64,000 nt of DNA from Comamonadaceae bacterium (GTDB lineage Bacteria > Pseudomonadota > Gammaproteobacteria > Burkholderiales > Burkholderiaceae_C): the NCBI GenBank assembly GCA_947479935.1, contig CANKBG010000007.1:29264-93263 (forward strand). The letters are read 5' to 3'. Shown piece after piece: positions 28,999-38,132 of the stretch (position 1 is the first letter of the stretch; each line of letters starts with the position of its first letter). The position numbers and the translations under genes were made by a program. Under the pieces are notes generated by a model. That model had not been told where the DNA came from, made no database searches, and was given only the letters and a program-made list of their open reading frames with translations.

Positions 28999-29955
28999 TC
29001 AGTCTTTGGGGCGGAAGCTGATTTCTAGAAAGGGTGGCACGCGGCCATCTTCATCTCTAGGCAGTGTGGCGGTTTTGTCGATGGCTTTGAGCACGGCTTC
29101 GTCCCAGGCTTTGTTGCCACTGCTGGACAACAATTTGCGGCTGATGATGGTGCCATCGGGAGAGGTGCGCACTTCGACTTCGGCTTTTGGATTGCCGGCC
29201 ACATCTTCAGTGAAGGTGATGTTGGGCTTGATGCGTGCGCGGATTCGGCCGGCGTAACTGGGCGACGGGCCAGAAGACTTCAGGGCGGTTCCTTTAGAGT
29301 TTTCATCGCCCGATGCACCAGCCATGCCTTGCATGCGTTTCAAGTTTTCGTTGCGAAGCGCCTCAGCGCGTTTTTCATCAGCGGCTGCTTTTTTCGCTTC
29401 CTCTTTGGCTTTGACGGCTGCTTGCTCTTTCTTCAGAGCCTCTTCCTTTTTCTTTTTCTCAATCTCTTTTACTTTTTCCCTCTCTTTTTCTTTGGCCTTT
29501 TCCTTGTCTAATTTTTCCTTCTCGAGCTTGTCTTTTTCAATCTTCTTTTTCTTTTCTAGCTCATCGGCTTTTTTCTCTTCCAGTTTCTTTTTCTCTTTTT
29601 CTTTTTTCAGTGCAATGTCAGCAGCCTCACGCTCAGCCTGTGCGTTGACTTTGGGTGCAACGGGTGGCGTTGGCTTGGGTTCTGGCTTGGGCTCTACAGC
29701 TTTGATGGGTTCTGGCGGCTTCACGGGTTCTGGGGGGGGAGTGGGCTCGGGCTCATTGGCGGCAGGCGCAGCCTCTTGTGGCAATGCTGACCACAATTCA
29801 GCAGATGCTGAAAGCGTGTTGGGTTCTGTTTTCCATTGAATACCCCAAGTCAGGGCCGCCAATAAAAGCAAGTGCATGAACAATGCAAACGACAACGATC
29901 TGCCAAAGCCCCCTGTGGGAGGTGGTGCAAATTCGGTGTAAGCAATGGCGTTCAT
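28999..29955 (-). CDS. tolA: cell envelope integrity protein TolA
   Basis: 318 residues. There is one N-terminal membrane helix (FALFMHLLLLAALTWGI), a proline-rich stretch (EPTPPPEPVKPPEP), a long Lys/Glu/Ala coiled coil (~residues 105-200) and a C-terminal TonB/TolA-type domain (YAGRIRARIKPNITF, VEVRTSPDGTI). It links the inner-membrane TolQR motor with TolB/Pal during outer-membrane constriction. Last gene of ybgC-tolQ-tolR-tolA; tolB and pal are not adjacent here. Confidence 0.92.
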   Translation of the reverse strand: MNAIAYTEFAPPPTGGFGRSLSFALFMHLLLLAALTWGIQWKTEPNTLSASAELWSALPQEAAPAANEPEPTPPPEPVKPPEPIKAVEPKPEPKPTPPVAPKVNAQAEREAADIALKKEKEKKKLEEKKADELEKKKKIEKDKLEKEKLDKEKAKEKEREKVKEIEKKKKEEALKKEQAAVKAKEEAKKAAADEKRAEALRNENLKRMQGMAGASGDENSKGTALKSSGPSPSYAGRIRARIKPNITFTEDVAGNPKAEVEVRTSPDGTIISRKLLSSSGNKAWDEAVLKAIDKTATLPRDEDGRVPPFLEISFRPKD

Positions 29956-29978
29956 GCGAAATGGTTCGTGCGAGCGAC

Positions 29979-30398
29979 TTAGGGTGCCAACTGGACAGAC
30001 AATCCCACACGCTGAATGCCTGCGCGCTGCAAAGTGTCCATGACCTTGACCACCGTTTCATATTTCACATTGCGATCAGCACTGATCACCACCGCAGAAT
30101 TTGCCTGGCCTGTTTGTGCCACACGCACTGAGTTGGCCAAACTGTCCAAGTTAATTTTGGAAGTTTTGCTGTCATTGACAATTTCTAAGCTATCGTCTTT
30201 TTGAACCAAAATTTGAATCACTTGGTCGGGCTGCTTGGTGGCTTTGCCTACGCTGGGCAAATCAATCACGCTGGGCGTGATCATGGGTGCGGTGACCATG
30301 AAAATAATGAGCAATACCAACATCACATCAATAAAGGGCACCATGTTGATTTCATTGATGGTACGCCGGCCTCGGCCGCGAGAGGAAAGAGCTGGCAT
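29979..30398 (-). CDS. tolR: TolR protein (ExbD/TolR family)
   Basis: 139 residues. A single membrane helix follows the motif INEINMVPFIDVMLVLLIIFMV, whose aspartate is the proton-path residue of TolR/ExbD. The periplasmic part ends with GIQRVGLSV. It works with TolQ as the proton-driven motor for TolA. It lies 18 bp after tolQ and 23 bp before tolA. Confidence 0.95.
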   Translation of the reverse strand: MPALSSRGRGRRTINEINMVPFIDVMLVLLIIFMVTAPMITPSVIDLPSVGKATKQPDQVIQILVQKDDSLEIVNDSKTSKINLDSLANSVRVAQTGQANSAVVISADRNVKYETVVKVMDTLQRAGIQRVGLSVQLAP

Positions 30399-30416
30399 GT
30401 ATGTGCTCCTAAAAGA

Positions 30417-31148
30417 TTAATGGCCAGATGCAGTGAAGCCTGTACCTGCAGGGTTGACACCACCTGCACCCGTTGACCCCCCCAGGCTTCTTTGCAAGAT
30501 ATTTGAAAATTCTTCAATGAAAGTTTCAAGCTTAATAGCCACTCGGTCAATGTCTCGTGCAAATCGGTTGTAAGCCACCACGGCTGGAATGGCCGCAAAC
30601 AGTCCGATGGCGGTGGCCACCAAGGCTTCGGCAATGCCGGGTGCCACTGTGGCCAGGGTTACTTGTTGCATATTGGCCAAGCCTGTGAAAGCGTGCATGA
30701 TGCCCCAAACGGTGCCAAATAAGCCAACATAGGGCGAGACGGAACCTACGGATGCCAAAAATGCCAATTGCGATTCAGCCACATCCATCTCTCTCTGAAA
30801 ACTGGCACGCATAGCGCGGCGAGCACCATCCAACAGCGTGCCCGCATCAGAGATGCGTCGCTCACGCAGTTTCTGATATTCACGCATGCCGCTGGCAAAA
30901 ATTCGCTCCATCGGTCCCGCTAGTTTTGAATTTTGTACTGCGCCTGAAAACAAATCATTTAAGCTGGTGCCCGACCAAAACTGCTGCTCAAACTCCTCGT
31001 TCAAAGTTTGGATACGTTTGATGGCAGTGAGTTTGCGCACGATGGCCGCCCAACTGGAGATAGAGATGGCCATGAGAATGACCATGACCAACTGGACCAC
31101 AAAACTGGCGTGCAAAACAAGTTGCAAAATGGACATGTCTTGGTTCAT
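30417..31148 (-). CDS. tolQ: TolQ protein (MotA/TolQ/ExbB proton channel)
   Basis: 243 residues. Three membrane helices are visible: near residues 15-35, and the pair LASVGSVSPYVGLFGTVWGIMHAF and IAEALVATAIGLFAAIPAVVAYN that is diagnostic for the family. It forms the inner-membrane channel of the Tol-Pal motor. ATG 31148 overlaps the ybgC stop by 4 bases. Confidence 0.95.
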   Translation of the reverse strand: MNQDMSILQLVLHASFVVQLVMVILMAISISSWAAIVRKLTAIKRIQTLNEEFEQQFWSGTSLNDLFSGAVQNSKLAGPMERIFASGMREYQKLRERRISDAGTLLDGARRAMRASFQREMDVAESQLAFLASVGSVSPYVGLFGTVWGIMHAFTGLANMQQVTLATVAPGIAEALVATAIGLFAAIPAVVAYNRFARDIDRVAIKLETFIEEFSNILQRSLGGSTGAGGVNPAGTGFTASGH

Positions 31149-31555
31149 TGAAGTACTTCCAAAATTTGGGCCGGAATGCGGCCAGGTTTCATGGTTTGGC
31201 TGTCTACCCAGCCAATTCTTATCGTGCCTTCAGCTAACAAATTGCGTTCACCCTTCGCATTTAACCAAGCTTGTTGAGTTAACACCAAGCTGGCGCGCCC
31301 TTTTTCTGTGGTTTGCGCCGTGACTTCCAACAAGTCATCGAGACGAGCCGGCAAAAAATATTTAATTTGAGTTTCACTGACCACAAAAATACCGCTACTT
31401 TGAGCCTTCAGCGATTGTTGTTCAATGCCCAGGGACCGCAGCCATTCAGTGCGTGCACGTTCAAAAAACTTCAAGTAGTTGGCGTAAAAAACAATGCCGC
31501 CAGCGTCGGTGTCTTCCCAGTAAATGCGAATTGGAAATTTAAATGCAGATTTCAT
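31145..31555 (-). CDS. ybgC: Tol-Pal system acyl-CoA thioesterase YbgC
   Basis: 136 residues from ATG 31555 ([20 protein letters not shown]). [27 protein letters not shown] is the YbgC hotdog active site. YbgC hydrolyses acyl-CoA and is almost always the first gene of the tol cluster. The track start at 31723 runs back into nusB; ATG 31555 overlaps the nusB stop by 4 bases, which is the likely coupled start. Confidence 0.93.
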   Translation of the reverse strand: MKSAFKFPIRIYWEDTDAGGIVFYANYLKFFERARTEWLRSLGIEQQSLKAQSSGIFVVSETQIKYFLPARLDDLLEVTAQTTEKGRASLVLTQQAWLNAKGERNLLAEGTIRIGWVDSQTMKPGRIPAQILEVLQ

Positions 31556-32085
31556 GCGCGAGCGCGTCCTGCTTGCCGGTCCGCCAGTACTTCGTGAGGG
31601 CGAAGCTGTGGGGCTAAACCTTCTAACACCGCATTCACATATTTGTGGCCATCGGTACCGCCAAATTCTTTGGCCAACTCGATGCACTCGTTCAGACTCA
31701 CGCGCCATGGCACGTCGAGACATTGCTTCATTTCAAAAACACCAATCCACATGACGGCACGTTCAATGGGGGAGATTTCAGCCAAGCTGCGATCAAGCAA
31801 AGGCAATATCAAATTGTCGAGTTCTGTAGCTTGCTCAGCGCAACCATACAAAAGAGCATCGTAGTGCGCTGAGTCTGCTTTGTGAAAGCCAGACAAATCG
31901 CGCGTGAAGATATCCACGTCGGCGGCTTCGTTTTTGCCGACCAAAACTTGATAAAGCGCTTGGAGTGCAAATTCACGCGCACGACTGCGGGCCGATTTGC
32001 TGGCCGATTTGCCAGGCTTGCGCCCCACAGGTTTGACCGTGCTTGAAGGCTTGGATGGGGCCGAATGTTCTGTGGGCCCGCTCAT
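31552..32085 (-). CDS. nusB: transcription antitermination factor NusB
   Basis: 177 residues with a basic N-terminal extension ([24 protein letters not shown]). The NusB helices are clear in [21 protein letters not shown] and [34 protein letters not shown]. It binds boxA RNA with NusE. It overlaps ribH by 4 bases; ribH-nusB is a widespread pair. Confidence 0.97.
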   Translation of the reverse strand: MSGPTEHSAPSKPSSTVKPVGRKPGKSASKSARSRAREFALQALYQVLVGKNEAADVDIFTRDLSGFHKADSAHYDALLYGCAEQATELDNLILPLLDRSLAEISPIERAVMWIGVFEMKQCLDVPWRVSLNECIELAKEFGGTDGHKYVNAVLEGLAPQLRPHEVLADRQAGRARA

Positions 32086-32576
32086 GCCAGTTCCTCATCG
32101 TCCATGTCTTCGTCTTCAATCGACAAGTCTTCCAAAAGCATGGCCATCTCGACCGCCACACGCGCCGCATCGCGCCCTTTTTCCGTTTGACGCGCAACGG
32201 CTTGTTCTAAATTTTCAGTGGTCAAAATGGCGTTGGCAATGGGCACGTTGTAATCGAGAGCAATACGGCTCACGCCAGCCCCTGATTCATTGGCCACCAG
32301 TTCAAAATGATAGGTTTCGCCGCGAATGATGCAACCCAAGGCCACCAACGCATCGTATTCGCCCCGCTCAGCCATGGCTTGAAGTGCAATTGGCACTTCC
32401 AATGCACCTGGCACCAAGACGTGGTCAATGTCGTGCACGCCCAATTTTTCCAACTCGTGAATGCAAGCCACTGCCAAGGCATTGGTGATCTCTTCATTGA
32501 AGCGTGCTTGCACAATGCCAATGTGCAGACCCAAACCGTCCAACTCTTGTTCAATACCTTTGTTTGCGCCTAGCAT
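32082..32576 (-). CDS. ribH: 6,7-dimethyl-8-ribityllumazine synthase
   Basis: 164 residues. VARFNEEI-type N-terminal motif ([16 protein letters not shown]), [16 protein letters not shown] and the active-site histidine region [19 protein letters not shown] are intact. It condenses the ribityl pyrimidine with dihydroxybutanone phosphate in riboflavin synthesis. It ends in an acidic tail ([14 protein letters not shown]). Lies 2 bp after ribBA. Confidence 0.97.
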   Translation of the reverse strand: MLGANKGIEQELDGLGLHIGIVQARFNEEITNALAVACIHELEKLGVHDIDHVLVPGALEVPIALQAMAERGEYDALVALGCIIRGETYHFELVANESGAGVSRIALDYNVPIANAILTTENLEQAVARQTEKGRDAARVAVEMAMLLEDLSIEDEDMDDEELA

Positions 32577-32578
32577 TT

Positions 32579-33712
32579 TTATTCCTTAGGGATGTAACCA
32601 GTGACCTCAACGCCATAACCCGCCATGCTGGGCATGCGTCGGGGTTGGCCCATGAGTTTCATTTTGTGCACGCCACACTCGCGAACAATCTGCACGCCGA
32701 CACCATAGGTGCGCAAGTCCATTTTGCTTTTGGCCGGCGCTTGCGCTGAACGCGCGCGACCTTCAAATTGAGCTAACAGCTGGTCCGCGCTTTCGCCGCA
32801 GTTCAATAACACTGCAACGCCTTGGCCTTGCTTGTTGATGTAGTTGAGGCTGTTTTCCAAACTCCATGAGTGCATTCTGCGGCCTACTTCCAGCATATCG
32901 AAAACCGACAAAGGTTCATGCACGCGCACAGGCACCTCTTCGTCGGCACCCCAAGATCCTTTGACCAACGCCAAGTGAAGCGATTGGCTGGGCTTGTCCT
33001 TGAAGGCGTGGGCAGTGAATTCGCCGTAGGCTGTTTGCAAAACACGGGTGCCCACTTTTTCGACCAAGGACTCAGTTCGATTGCGGTATTCGATGAGGTC
33101 GGCGATGGTGCCAATTTTGAGGCCGTGCTCGGCTGCAAAAATTTGCAGATCGGGCAAGCGCGCCATGGTGCCATCGTCTTTCATAATTTCGCAAATGACG
33201 GAAGAAGCGCTGCAACCGGCCATCAGGCCTAAATCGCAACCGGCTTCAGTGTGGCCCGCTCGCATGAGCACGCCGCCGTCGACGGCTTGCAAAGGAAACA
33301 CATGGCCTGGTTGTACCAAGTCGGTGGCTTTTGCATGGGCAGCCACCGCAGTCTTGACGGTCAAGGCGCGGTCTGCGGCTGAAATGCCGGTGGTCACGCC
33401 TTCAGCGGCCTCAATAGACACTGTGAATGCAGTGCTGTATACCGTGCCATTGTTGGCGGCCATGGGGGGTAGTTTTAAATGCTCGCAACGCTCGCGTGTG
33501 AGTGTGAGGCAAATCAGGCCGCGTCCAAAGCGCGCCATGAAGTTAATGGCTTCTGCGGTAATGTGGTCAGAGGCAATGATCAAGTCGCCTTCGTTTTCAC
33601 GGTCTTCGTCGTCCACCATGATGACAATTTTTCCTGCGCGCAAGTCGGCCACAATTTCTGCCACAGGCGAAATTTGGACGGGCGTCAGTTGACGGCTAGG
33701 ATTCGAGCTCAT
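32579..33712 (-). CDS. ribBA: 3,4-dihydroxy-2-butanone-4-phosphate synthase fused to degenerate GTP cyclohydrolase II domain
   Basis: 377 residues from ATG 33712. The RibB half is intact: [20 protein letters not shown], and [23 protein letters not shown]. The C-terminal RibA-like half lacks the zinc cysteines (normally HSECLTGD...RCDCG); here the segment is [20 protein letters not shown]. Only the DHBP synthase activity should therefore be present, and a separate ribA is predicted elsewhere. The track start at 33808 lies inside ribE coding sequence. No FMN riboswitch is seen. Confidence 0.93.
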   Translation of the reverse strand: MSSNPSRQLTPVQISPVAEIVADLRAGKIVIMVDDEDRENEGDLIIASDHITAEAINFMARFGRGLICLTLTRERCEHLKLPPMAANNGTVYSTAFTVSIEAAEGVTTGISAADRALTVKTAVAAHAKATDLVQPGHVFPLQAVDGGVLMRAGHTEAGCDLGLMAGCSASSVICEIMKDDGTMARLPDLQIFAAEHGLKIGTIADLIEYRNRTESLVEKVGTRVLQTAYGEFTAHAFKDKPSQSLHLALVKGSWGADEEVPVRVHEPLSVFDMLEVGRRMHSWSLENSLNYINKQGQGVAVLLNCGESADQLLAQFEGRARSAQAPAKSKMDLRTYGVGVQIVRECGVHKMKLMGQPRRMPSMAGYGVEVTGYIPKE

Positions 33713-33722
33713 GTCACTTCTT

Positions 33723-34388
33723 TCAATGTTGTGGTCCAGCCTTGAAGGCTGTAGCCGCCGAGTTGGCGGATGCATCATTGTTGAGCATGCGCTCAACATA
33801 TCGTGCAATCAAATCGATTTCCAAATTCACGGGGCTGCCTGTTTCAAGTGCACCCAGTGCGGTGTTTTCAACCGTGTGTGGAATGAGGTTGATGCTGAAC
33901 TCGCAACCATCAGACAGGTCCAAGACGGTGTTGACGGTAAGGCTCACGCCGTTGACGGTGATGGAGCCCTTGTAGGCTAAATATTTACCCAAGCTGGCGG
34001 GCGACTTGATGCGCAGTTCCCAGCTTTCGCCCACTTGGGCAAAGTGCGTGACCTGACCGATGCCATCAACATGACCCGACACAATATGGCCGCCCAAACG
34101 GTCGTGTGCGCGCAGCGCTTTTTCTAAATTGACTTTGCCAAGTTTGTTCAAGCCACAAGTTTTGTCCAGCGATTCTGCAGAGACGTCGATAGTGAATTGA
34201 TGGCCCTCAGCATGGAGCGTGGTCACAGTCATGCAAGCGCCGTTGATGGCAATGCTGTCACCCAGGCCAACGTCGTCCAAGTAGCCCGCGGGGACCTCAA
34301 GGGTGAGTCGCTTGCCATGGCTTAAAGAGCTACCCAGGTCGTGGAGGGCGGCGATGCGCCCCACGCCGGTGATGATTCCGGTAAACAT
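33723..34388 (-). CDS. ribE: riboflavin synthase alpha chain
   Basis: 221 residues. Starts with MFTGIITGVGRI, the invariant N terminus, and shows the two repeated lumazine-binding barrels (DSIAINGACMTVT and GSITVNGVSLTVN). It dismutates two lumazines to riboflavin. Between ribD and ribBA in the same-strand riboflavin cluster. Confidence 0.97.
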   Translation of the reverse strand: MFTGIITGVGRIAALHDLGSSLSHGKRLTLEVPAGYLDDVGLGDSIAINGACMTVTTLHAEGHQFTIDVSAESLDKTCGLNKLGKVNLEKALRAHDRLGGHIVSGHVDGIGQVTHFAQVGESWELRIKSPASLGKYLAYKGSITVNGVSLTVNTVLDLSDGCEFSINLIPHTVENTALGALETGSPVNLEIDLIARYVERMLNNDASANSAATAFKAGPQH

Positions 34389-34419
34389 AGGGCGCTATTT
34401 TCGCAGGGATTGGGCCTGT

Positions 34420-35544
34420 TTAGACCCTGATCCTGGCTAAAACCCGCAAATCTTTGCCGATTAATTGTGTTTCGGTGAACTCGAGCGCCAAGCCTTGTGA
34501 CAAGTCCTCCAAGGGCCCCCATTGCGCCATGCCTTGCCCAAGTCCCAGTATCTGTGGTGCTAAGTAGACTAAAAATTCGTCAACGCAGCCTTCTCGAATG
34601 AGCGATCCGTTCAGTTTGTAACCAGCTTCAACATGCAATTCGTTCACTTCTCTTTGGGCCAAATGCTTGAAGAGGGCTGGCAAATCAACCTTGCCGTGAG
34701 AATTGGGCAGCAAGGTGACATGCGCTCCCTTGGCCTCTAAGGCCGCGCGTTTTTCTGGATGATCAACAGCTGCATAAATCCAAATTTGCCGAGGCGTGTT
34801 GGCCTGAGGTTCTGTGTGCTGAAACAGCTTGGCATTCGGGGGTGTTTCGAGGCGGCTGTCTACAATGACCAAGTGAGGCAATCGGGCTTGCGTGCCAAGC
34901 CCAGACCAGAGCCTTAAATCTAGGAGGGGATCGTCTTGCAGTACGGTTCCAATGCCCGTGAGGATGGCGCATGCGCGGGCGCGCCAAGCGTGACCATCGG
35001 CCCGGGCATCGGTCCCCGTGATCCACTGACTTTTGCCGTTTTGAAGCGCCGTTTGTCCATCCAAGGAGGCTGCGATTTTCATGCGCACCCACGGTCGTTG
35101 GCGGGTCATGCGGCTGTGAAAGCCTAGGTTTTGCTGTGTTGCCAGTTGAGCGCCATCGCCCAGACTGACTTGAATGCCGGCGGCGCTTAATTTTTCAAAC
35201 CCCTTACCCGCAACAAGAGGGTTGGGGTCAGACAGGGCGGCCACCACTTTGCCGACTTGTGCTTTCACCAGTGCATCGCAGCAGGGGCCTGTTTTACCTT
35301 GATGAGCGCAGGGCTCAAGGGTGACATAAACCGTGGCGCCTTTGAGGTTGTGGCCTTGGCGGGTGGCTTCTTGCATGGCCATGATTTCGGCATGCGCCCC
35401 ACCTGATTGTTGTGTGTGGCCCTGACCCAAAATTTCACCTTGTGCGTTCACAATGACACAGCCCACCCGAGGGTTGGGTGAGGTGATGTTCATGGCTTGA
35501 GTGGCCAAGTCCAAGGCTTTCTGCATGAAGGGGCTGGCTGACAT
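34420..35544 (-). CDS. ribD: bifunctional pyrimidine deaminase/reductase RibD
   Basis: 374 residues. The N-terminal deaminase zinc motif is GGAHAEIMAMQEA with LEPCAHQGKTGPCCDAL; the C-terminal reductase starts near MKIAASLDGQTALQNGKSQWITG. It performs the second and third steps of riboflavin synthesis. First of ribD-ribE-ribBA-ribH-nusB on the minus strand, downstream of the pilin cluster. Confidence 0.97.
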   Translation of the reverse strand: MSASPFMQKALDLATQAMNITSPNPRVGCVIVNAQGEILGQGHTQQSGGAHAEIMAMQEATRQGHNLKGATVYVTLEPCAHQGKTGPCCDALVKAQVGKVVAALSDPNPLVAGKGFEKLSAAGIQVSLGDGAQLATQQNLGFHSRMTRQRPWVRMKIAASLDGQTALQNGKSQWITGTDARADGHAWRARACAILTGIGTVLQDDPLLDLRLWSGLGTQARLPHLVIVDSRLETPPNAKLFQHTEPQANTPRQIWIYAAVDHPEKRAALEAKGAHVTLLPNSHGKVDLPALFKHLAQREVNELHVEAGYKLNGSLIREGCVDEFLVYLAPQILGLGQGMAQWGPLEDLSQGLALEFTETQLIGKDLRVLARIRV

Positions 35545-35590
35545 GGGGCTTTAAGTTGGCAAATTCAATTCATTGCAAGGATACGACAAC

Positions 35591-36046
35591 TCAGAGCCCT
35601 GCCCAAGAGGGGGTGCTGGCGCGTCTATGGCGCCAGACCAATTCTGATCCCTGAGGATGCCCACGGCCGTCTGGCCAACGCACCGTCACCCTCAACTCTT
35701 GCAAACTCCAGGCAGGGGCTCCTGGGATGGGAATGGCTGAAATCTGCCATGTGCGTGTGAACAAAAGTGTGGGATCGTTAGAAAGCGAAGACCATTGCGA
35801 ACTTGAAAACTGTTGCGTGCAAATGGCCGTTTGCACGCCCCAGCACTCGGCCAAATCTTGGGCCAAGCCGCTGGCCAAATCAAGGTTTCGATGGGCTTGT
35901 GTCGCTGTAAGGCTGGCACTGCTTAGCCGCACGGAGCCCGCCAAACTCATGGCCAGAACTGCACTTGCCAATACGGCCTCTAGCACCGTAAATCCTTGGG
36001 ATGACTTGCTCAAAATAGCTTGATTTTTAATTTCAATAAGCAGCAT
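35591..36046 (-). CDS. minor pilin, PilV/PilI-type
   Basis: 151 residues from ATG 36046. A prepilin peptidase site is clear: SSQG|FTVLEAVLASAVLAMSLAGS, with glycine at -1 and glutamate at +5 and a hydrophobic helix. The remainder resembles PilV-type minor pilins that prime type IV pilus assembly. TTGGAAAA before ATG 36046 is a weak ribosome site. Overlaps the end of the preceding PilX-like gene by 14 bases. Confidence 0.75.
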   Translation of the reverse strand: MLLIEIKNQAILSKSSQGFTVLEAVLASAVLAMSLAGSVRLSSASLTATQAHRNLDLASGLAQDLAECWGVQTAICTQQFSSSQWSSLSNDPTLLFTRTWQISAIPIPGAPAWSLQELRVTVRWPDGRGHPQGSELVWRHRRASTPSWAGL

Positions 36047-36971
36047 TTTTCCAACTTCCCGAGATGCGTTGCACCTTTGAGGTGTCAATGCCTTCAGGCC
36101 AAGAAAAAGTCAAAGCTGGGTTGGCTTTCTCAGCAGTGTTGAAAAAGTGGGCACATTGACTTTGAAAAAACACAGTGCCAATTACCGCCGCACTGCTGGC
36201 AAGCTGGGGGCATTGAGGTGAGCAAGCCAACTCAGAAAAAACCAAAACAACGGGCGCCAAGGTGGTGCCTAAACTTGAGGTCCAAGTCAAGGGACTGTCT
36301 GTCCAGTAAATAGAACGTGCAGGAAAAGAATGGGCGCTTAAACCACTTTGTGTTTGGGCCAATGAGATGGCTTTCAGTTGTGATGGGCTTAAGTTTCCAA
36401 ATGCCTTCTGCCACTGCAAAGGCGGGCAATCTGTGGTTGTTTGGCTATCTTGTGTTGTAGAAACTTCCTGCAGCGGCATAAATGGCGTAGTCAGAGGAAT
36501 CCAGAGACCCTGTTGAACCGTTGCGCGACTGCCGGCGCCAGGATGTTGATTGTTCAATGTCACTTCAACTGAAATTTTAATTTTGTGAGGCGCATATCGA
36601 ACATCGCGGAGCAGTCGAACTTGAGAGGCCGTGACGTCTATAAATTCTGGCAAGGGTAAATCTGTCAAAGACCATCTCAAGCATTGCCATTGGGGTGAGG
36701 GTTTTGTGGCAGGACAGTGTGCGGCAAGGGCTTGGGACCAAACGAGAGCATCAATGCCCACGTCGTTGTGAGCGTAAGCACTTTCAAGTGTGGCCAGCAC
36801 TGTTTCTAGCAGTGCCTCGCTGGTGGCCAAGGCTTGCGCTGCAAACATTTGTTGTTGGCTTCGGGTGCTTTCAGAAAAAATAGACTGGAGCGTCATCCAG
36901 CCCAACACAGTGGTGGCAATCACCAAGAGTGTGGTTACCCAAAGTGTGACCATGCCTTGAGATGGATTCAT
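36033..36971 (-). CDS. PilX-like pilus assembly protein
   Basis: 312 residues from ATG 36971; the track start at 37208 lies inside the upstream gene. The N terminus MNPSQGMVTLWVTTLLVIATTVLGWM is PilX-like: a short leader, QG before a hydrophobic helix, but with T at +4 and no glutamate at +5. The long periplasmic part has cysteines (LACSPQCPQLAS) but no domain I recognise. It overlaps the preceding gene by 4 bases. Role in minor pilin complexes is inferred from position. Confidence 0.65.
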   Translation of the reverse strand: MNPSQGMVTLWVTTLLVIATTVLGWMTLQSIFSESTRSQQQMFAAQALATSEALLETVLATLESAYAHNDVGIDALVWSQALAAHCPATKPSPQWQCLRWSLTDLPLPEFIDVTASQVRLLRDVRYAPHKIKISVEVTLNNQHPGAGSRATVQQGLWIPLTTPFMPLQEVSTTQDSQTTTDCPPLQWQKAFGNLSPSQLKAISLAQTQSGLSAHSFPARSIYWTDSPLTWTSSLGTTLAPVVLVFSELACSPQCPQLASSAAVIGTVFFQSQCAHFFNTAEKANPALTFSWPEGIDTSKVQRISGSWKNAAY

Positions 36972-37576
36972 GCGCTGGTATCTGTGCAGTCTGGCTGCAG
37001 ATTGCCTGTTTGCCCTGTGTTGTTTCTCAAGCGCACAACTCTTTGCCAAGTGCTTGGTACTTTCTCTGAACTTGATTGACTGCGAATAGAAATGAGCAAT
37101 GAATGGCCCTGATGGAGCGCACTGTTGTTGCATTGAAAACGAAAATTGAGTTCTAGGACTTGTAAATTTTTGCTGTCGCTCAGGGAGGTCCATACCGCAG
37201 GTTGACAAGATGTTTTGGTTTGAAGTTCTTTGGCATTCAATCTAAAACCGCTGCACTCATTGTTGTCTTTCATGCCGTTGTCGTTGCGATCAATGCTGAA
37301 CAGTATTTGGTGAGCACTGAATTGAAAATCTTCAACGGCTCCGCAAAAATCGGAGGGGCATGAGCCGATGTCTAGGCTGCCATTGGCGCCAAAATGACCT
37401 TGAAAATTGGCTCGCTTTAAATCATGCACCAAGGTGTCCATGAGGGCTCTTGTATCTTGTTGAGTATGACTCCGCAGCAATATTTGCCGATCGTTGCGCC
37501 ATTGAAAATTGACCCACACAGCCGCTGCACTTAACAAGCTTAAGCCCATGGCCAAGCCGACCCATAAGTTCAGCAT
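36968..37576 (-). CDS. PilW-like minor pilin without a recognisable prepilin signal
   Basis: 202 residues. The N-terminal helix LWVGLAMGLSLLSAAAVWV aligns with the PilW helix (usually LIELMVALAIGLLL), but the G/FTLxE cleavage site is missing and no in-frame start lies upstream before the previous stop. The rest (QDTRALMDTLVHDLKRANFQGHFG) fits PilW. It sits between PilE-like and PilX-like genes. Either it works uncleaved, or the signal has degenerated. Confidence 0.65.
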   Translation of the reverse strand: MLNLWVGLAMGLSLLSAAAVWVNFQWRNDRQILLRSHTQQDTRALMDTLVHDLKRANFQGHFGANGSLDIGSCPSDFCGAVEDFQFSAHQILFSIDRNDNGMKDNNECSGFRLNAKELQTKTSCQPAVWTSLSDSKNLQVLELNFRFQCNNSALHQGHSLLISIRSQSSSEKVPSTWQRVVRLRNNTGQTGNLQPDCTDTSA

Positions 37577-37583
37577 TTCGAAC

Positions 37584-38030
37584 TCACCATTTCCAACACC
37601 GACTGGGGTCGCCTAGCAGAAATGCGTTGCTGGTTCTGAGGACGGCGGCATTTTCAGAAACTCGCAGTGTCATGCTGGCGCAGGGCGTGTCCCTTGATTG
37701 CAAGCCAATGGCCGTAGCTTCTAGGACATAGCCTTGCGCACTGACATTCTGCAAACGGAGGCTGTAATACCCTGAAGTCGATTCCAAATTAGGCCACCCT
37801 AATTCGGATAAAGCGTTGGCATATTGTGGATACAGGCCGCGCCATTGCAATTGACGTAAATGCAATTGCAACAAGGTATTTTGCGCATCTTGTCGGCGTG
37901 TTTTTTGCCATTGCAATTCAAGGCTGGGTAGTGCAATGCCCATGAGCAAGCCGATCAGCGCTAGGCTAATCAGGGTTTCAATCAGGGTGAAGCCCTTGTT
38001 GGCAGAATGAGTGTGGCGGCCAGTAGTCAT
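37584..38030 (-). CDS. type IV pilin-like protein (PilE family)
   Basis: 148 residues from ATG 38030. The prepilin site is HSANKG|FTLIETLISLALIGLLMGIALPS. The remainder (GYYSLRLQNVSAQGYVLEATAIG) is characteristic of PilE-type minor pilins. The track start 38168 lies inside the divergent fimT-like gene. First gene of a four-gene minus-strand pilin cluster. No pilY1 is present, unlike the usual arrangement. Confidence 0.8.
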   Translation of the reverse strand: MTTGRHTHSANKGFTLIETLISLALIGLLMGIALPSLELQWQKTRRQDAQNTLLQLHLRQLQWRGLYPQYANALSELGWPNLESTSGYYSLRLQNVSAQGYVLEATAIGLQSRDTPCASMTLRVSENAAVLRTSNAFLLGDPSRCWKW

Positions 38031-38132
38031 AGGGCCTAGCCTGAACTGGTTTTGCCAATGCCTGTTCTCATTCGCTTGCAATTGCCAGAAAAAGAAAGTG
38101 CGTGTCACGCTGTTTTTTTTAAGCTTGTGTTC

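Noticed and set aside
29324-29839. 171-aa Ser/Phe-rich ORF on the plus strand
   Set aside because: It is the antisense of the Lys/Glu coiled coil of tolA, which produces Phe/Ser runs.
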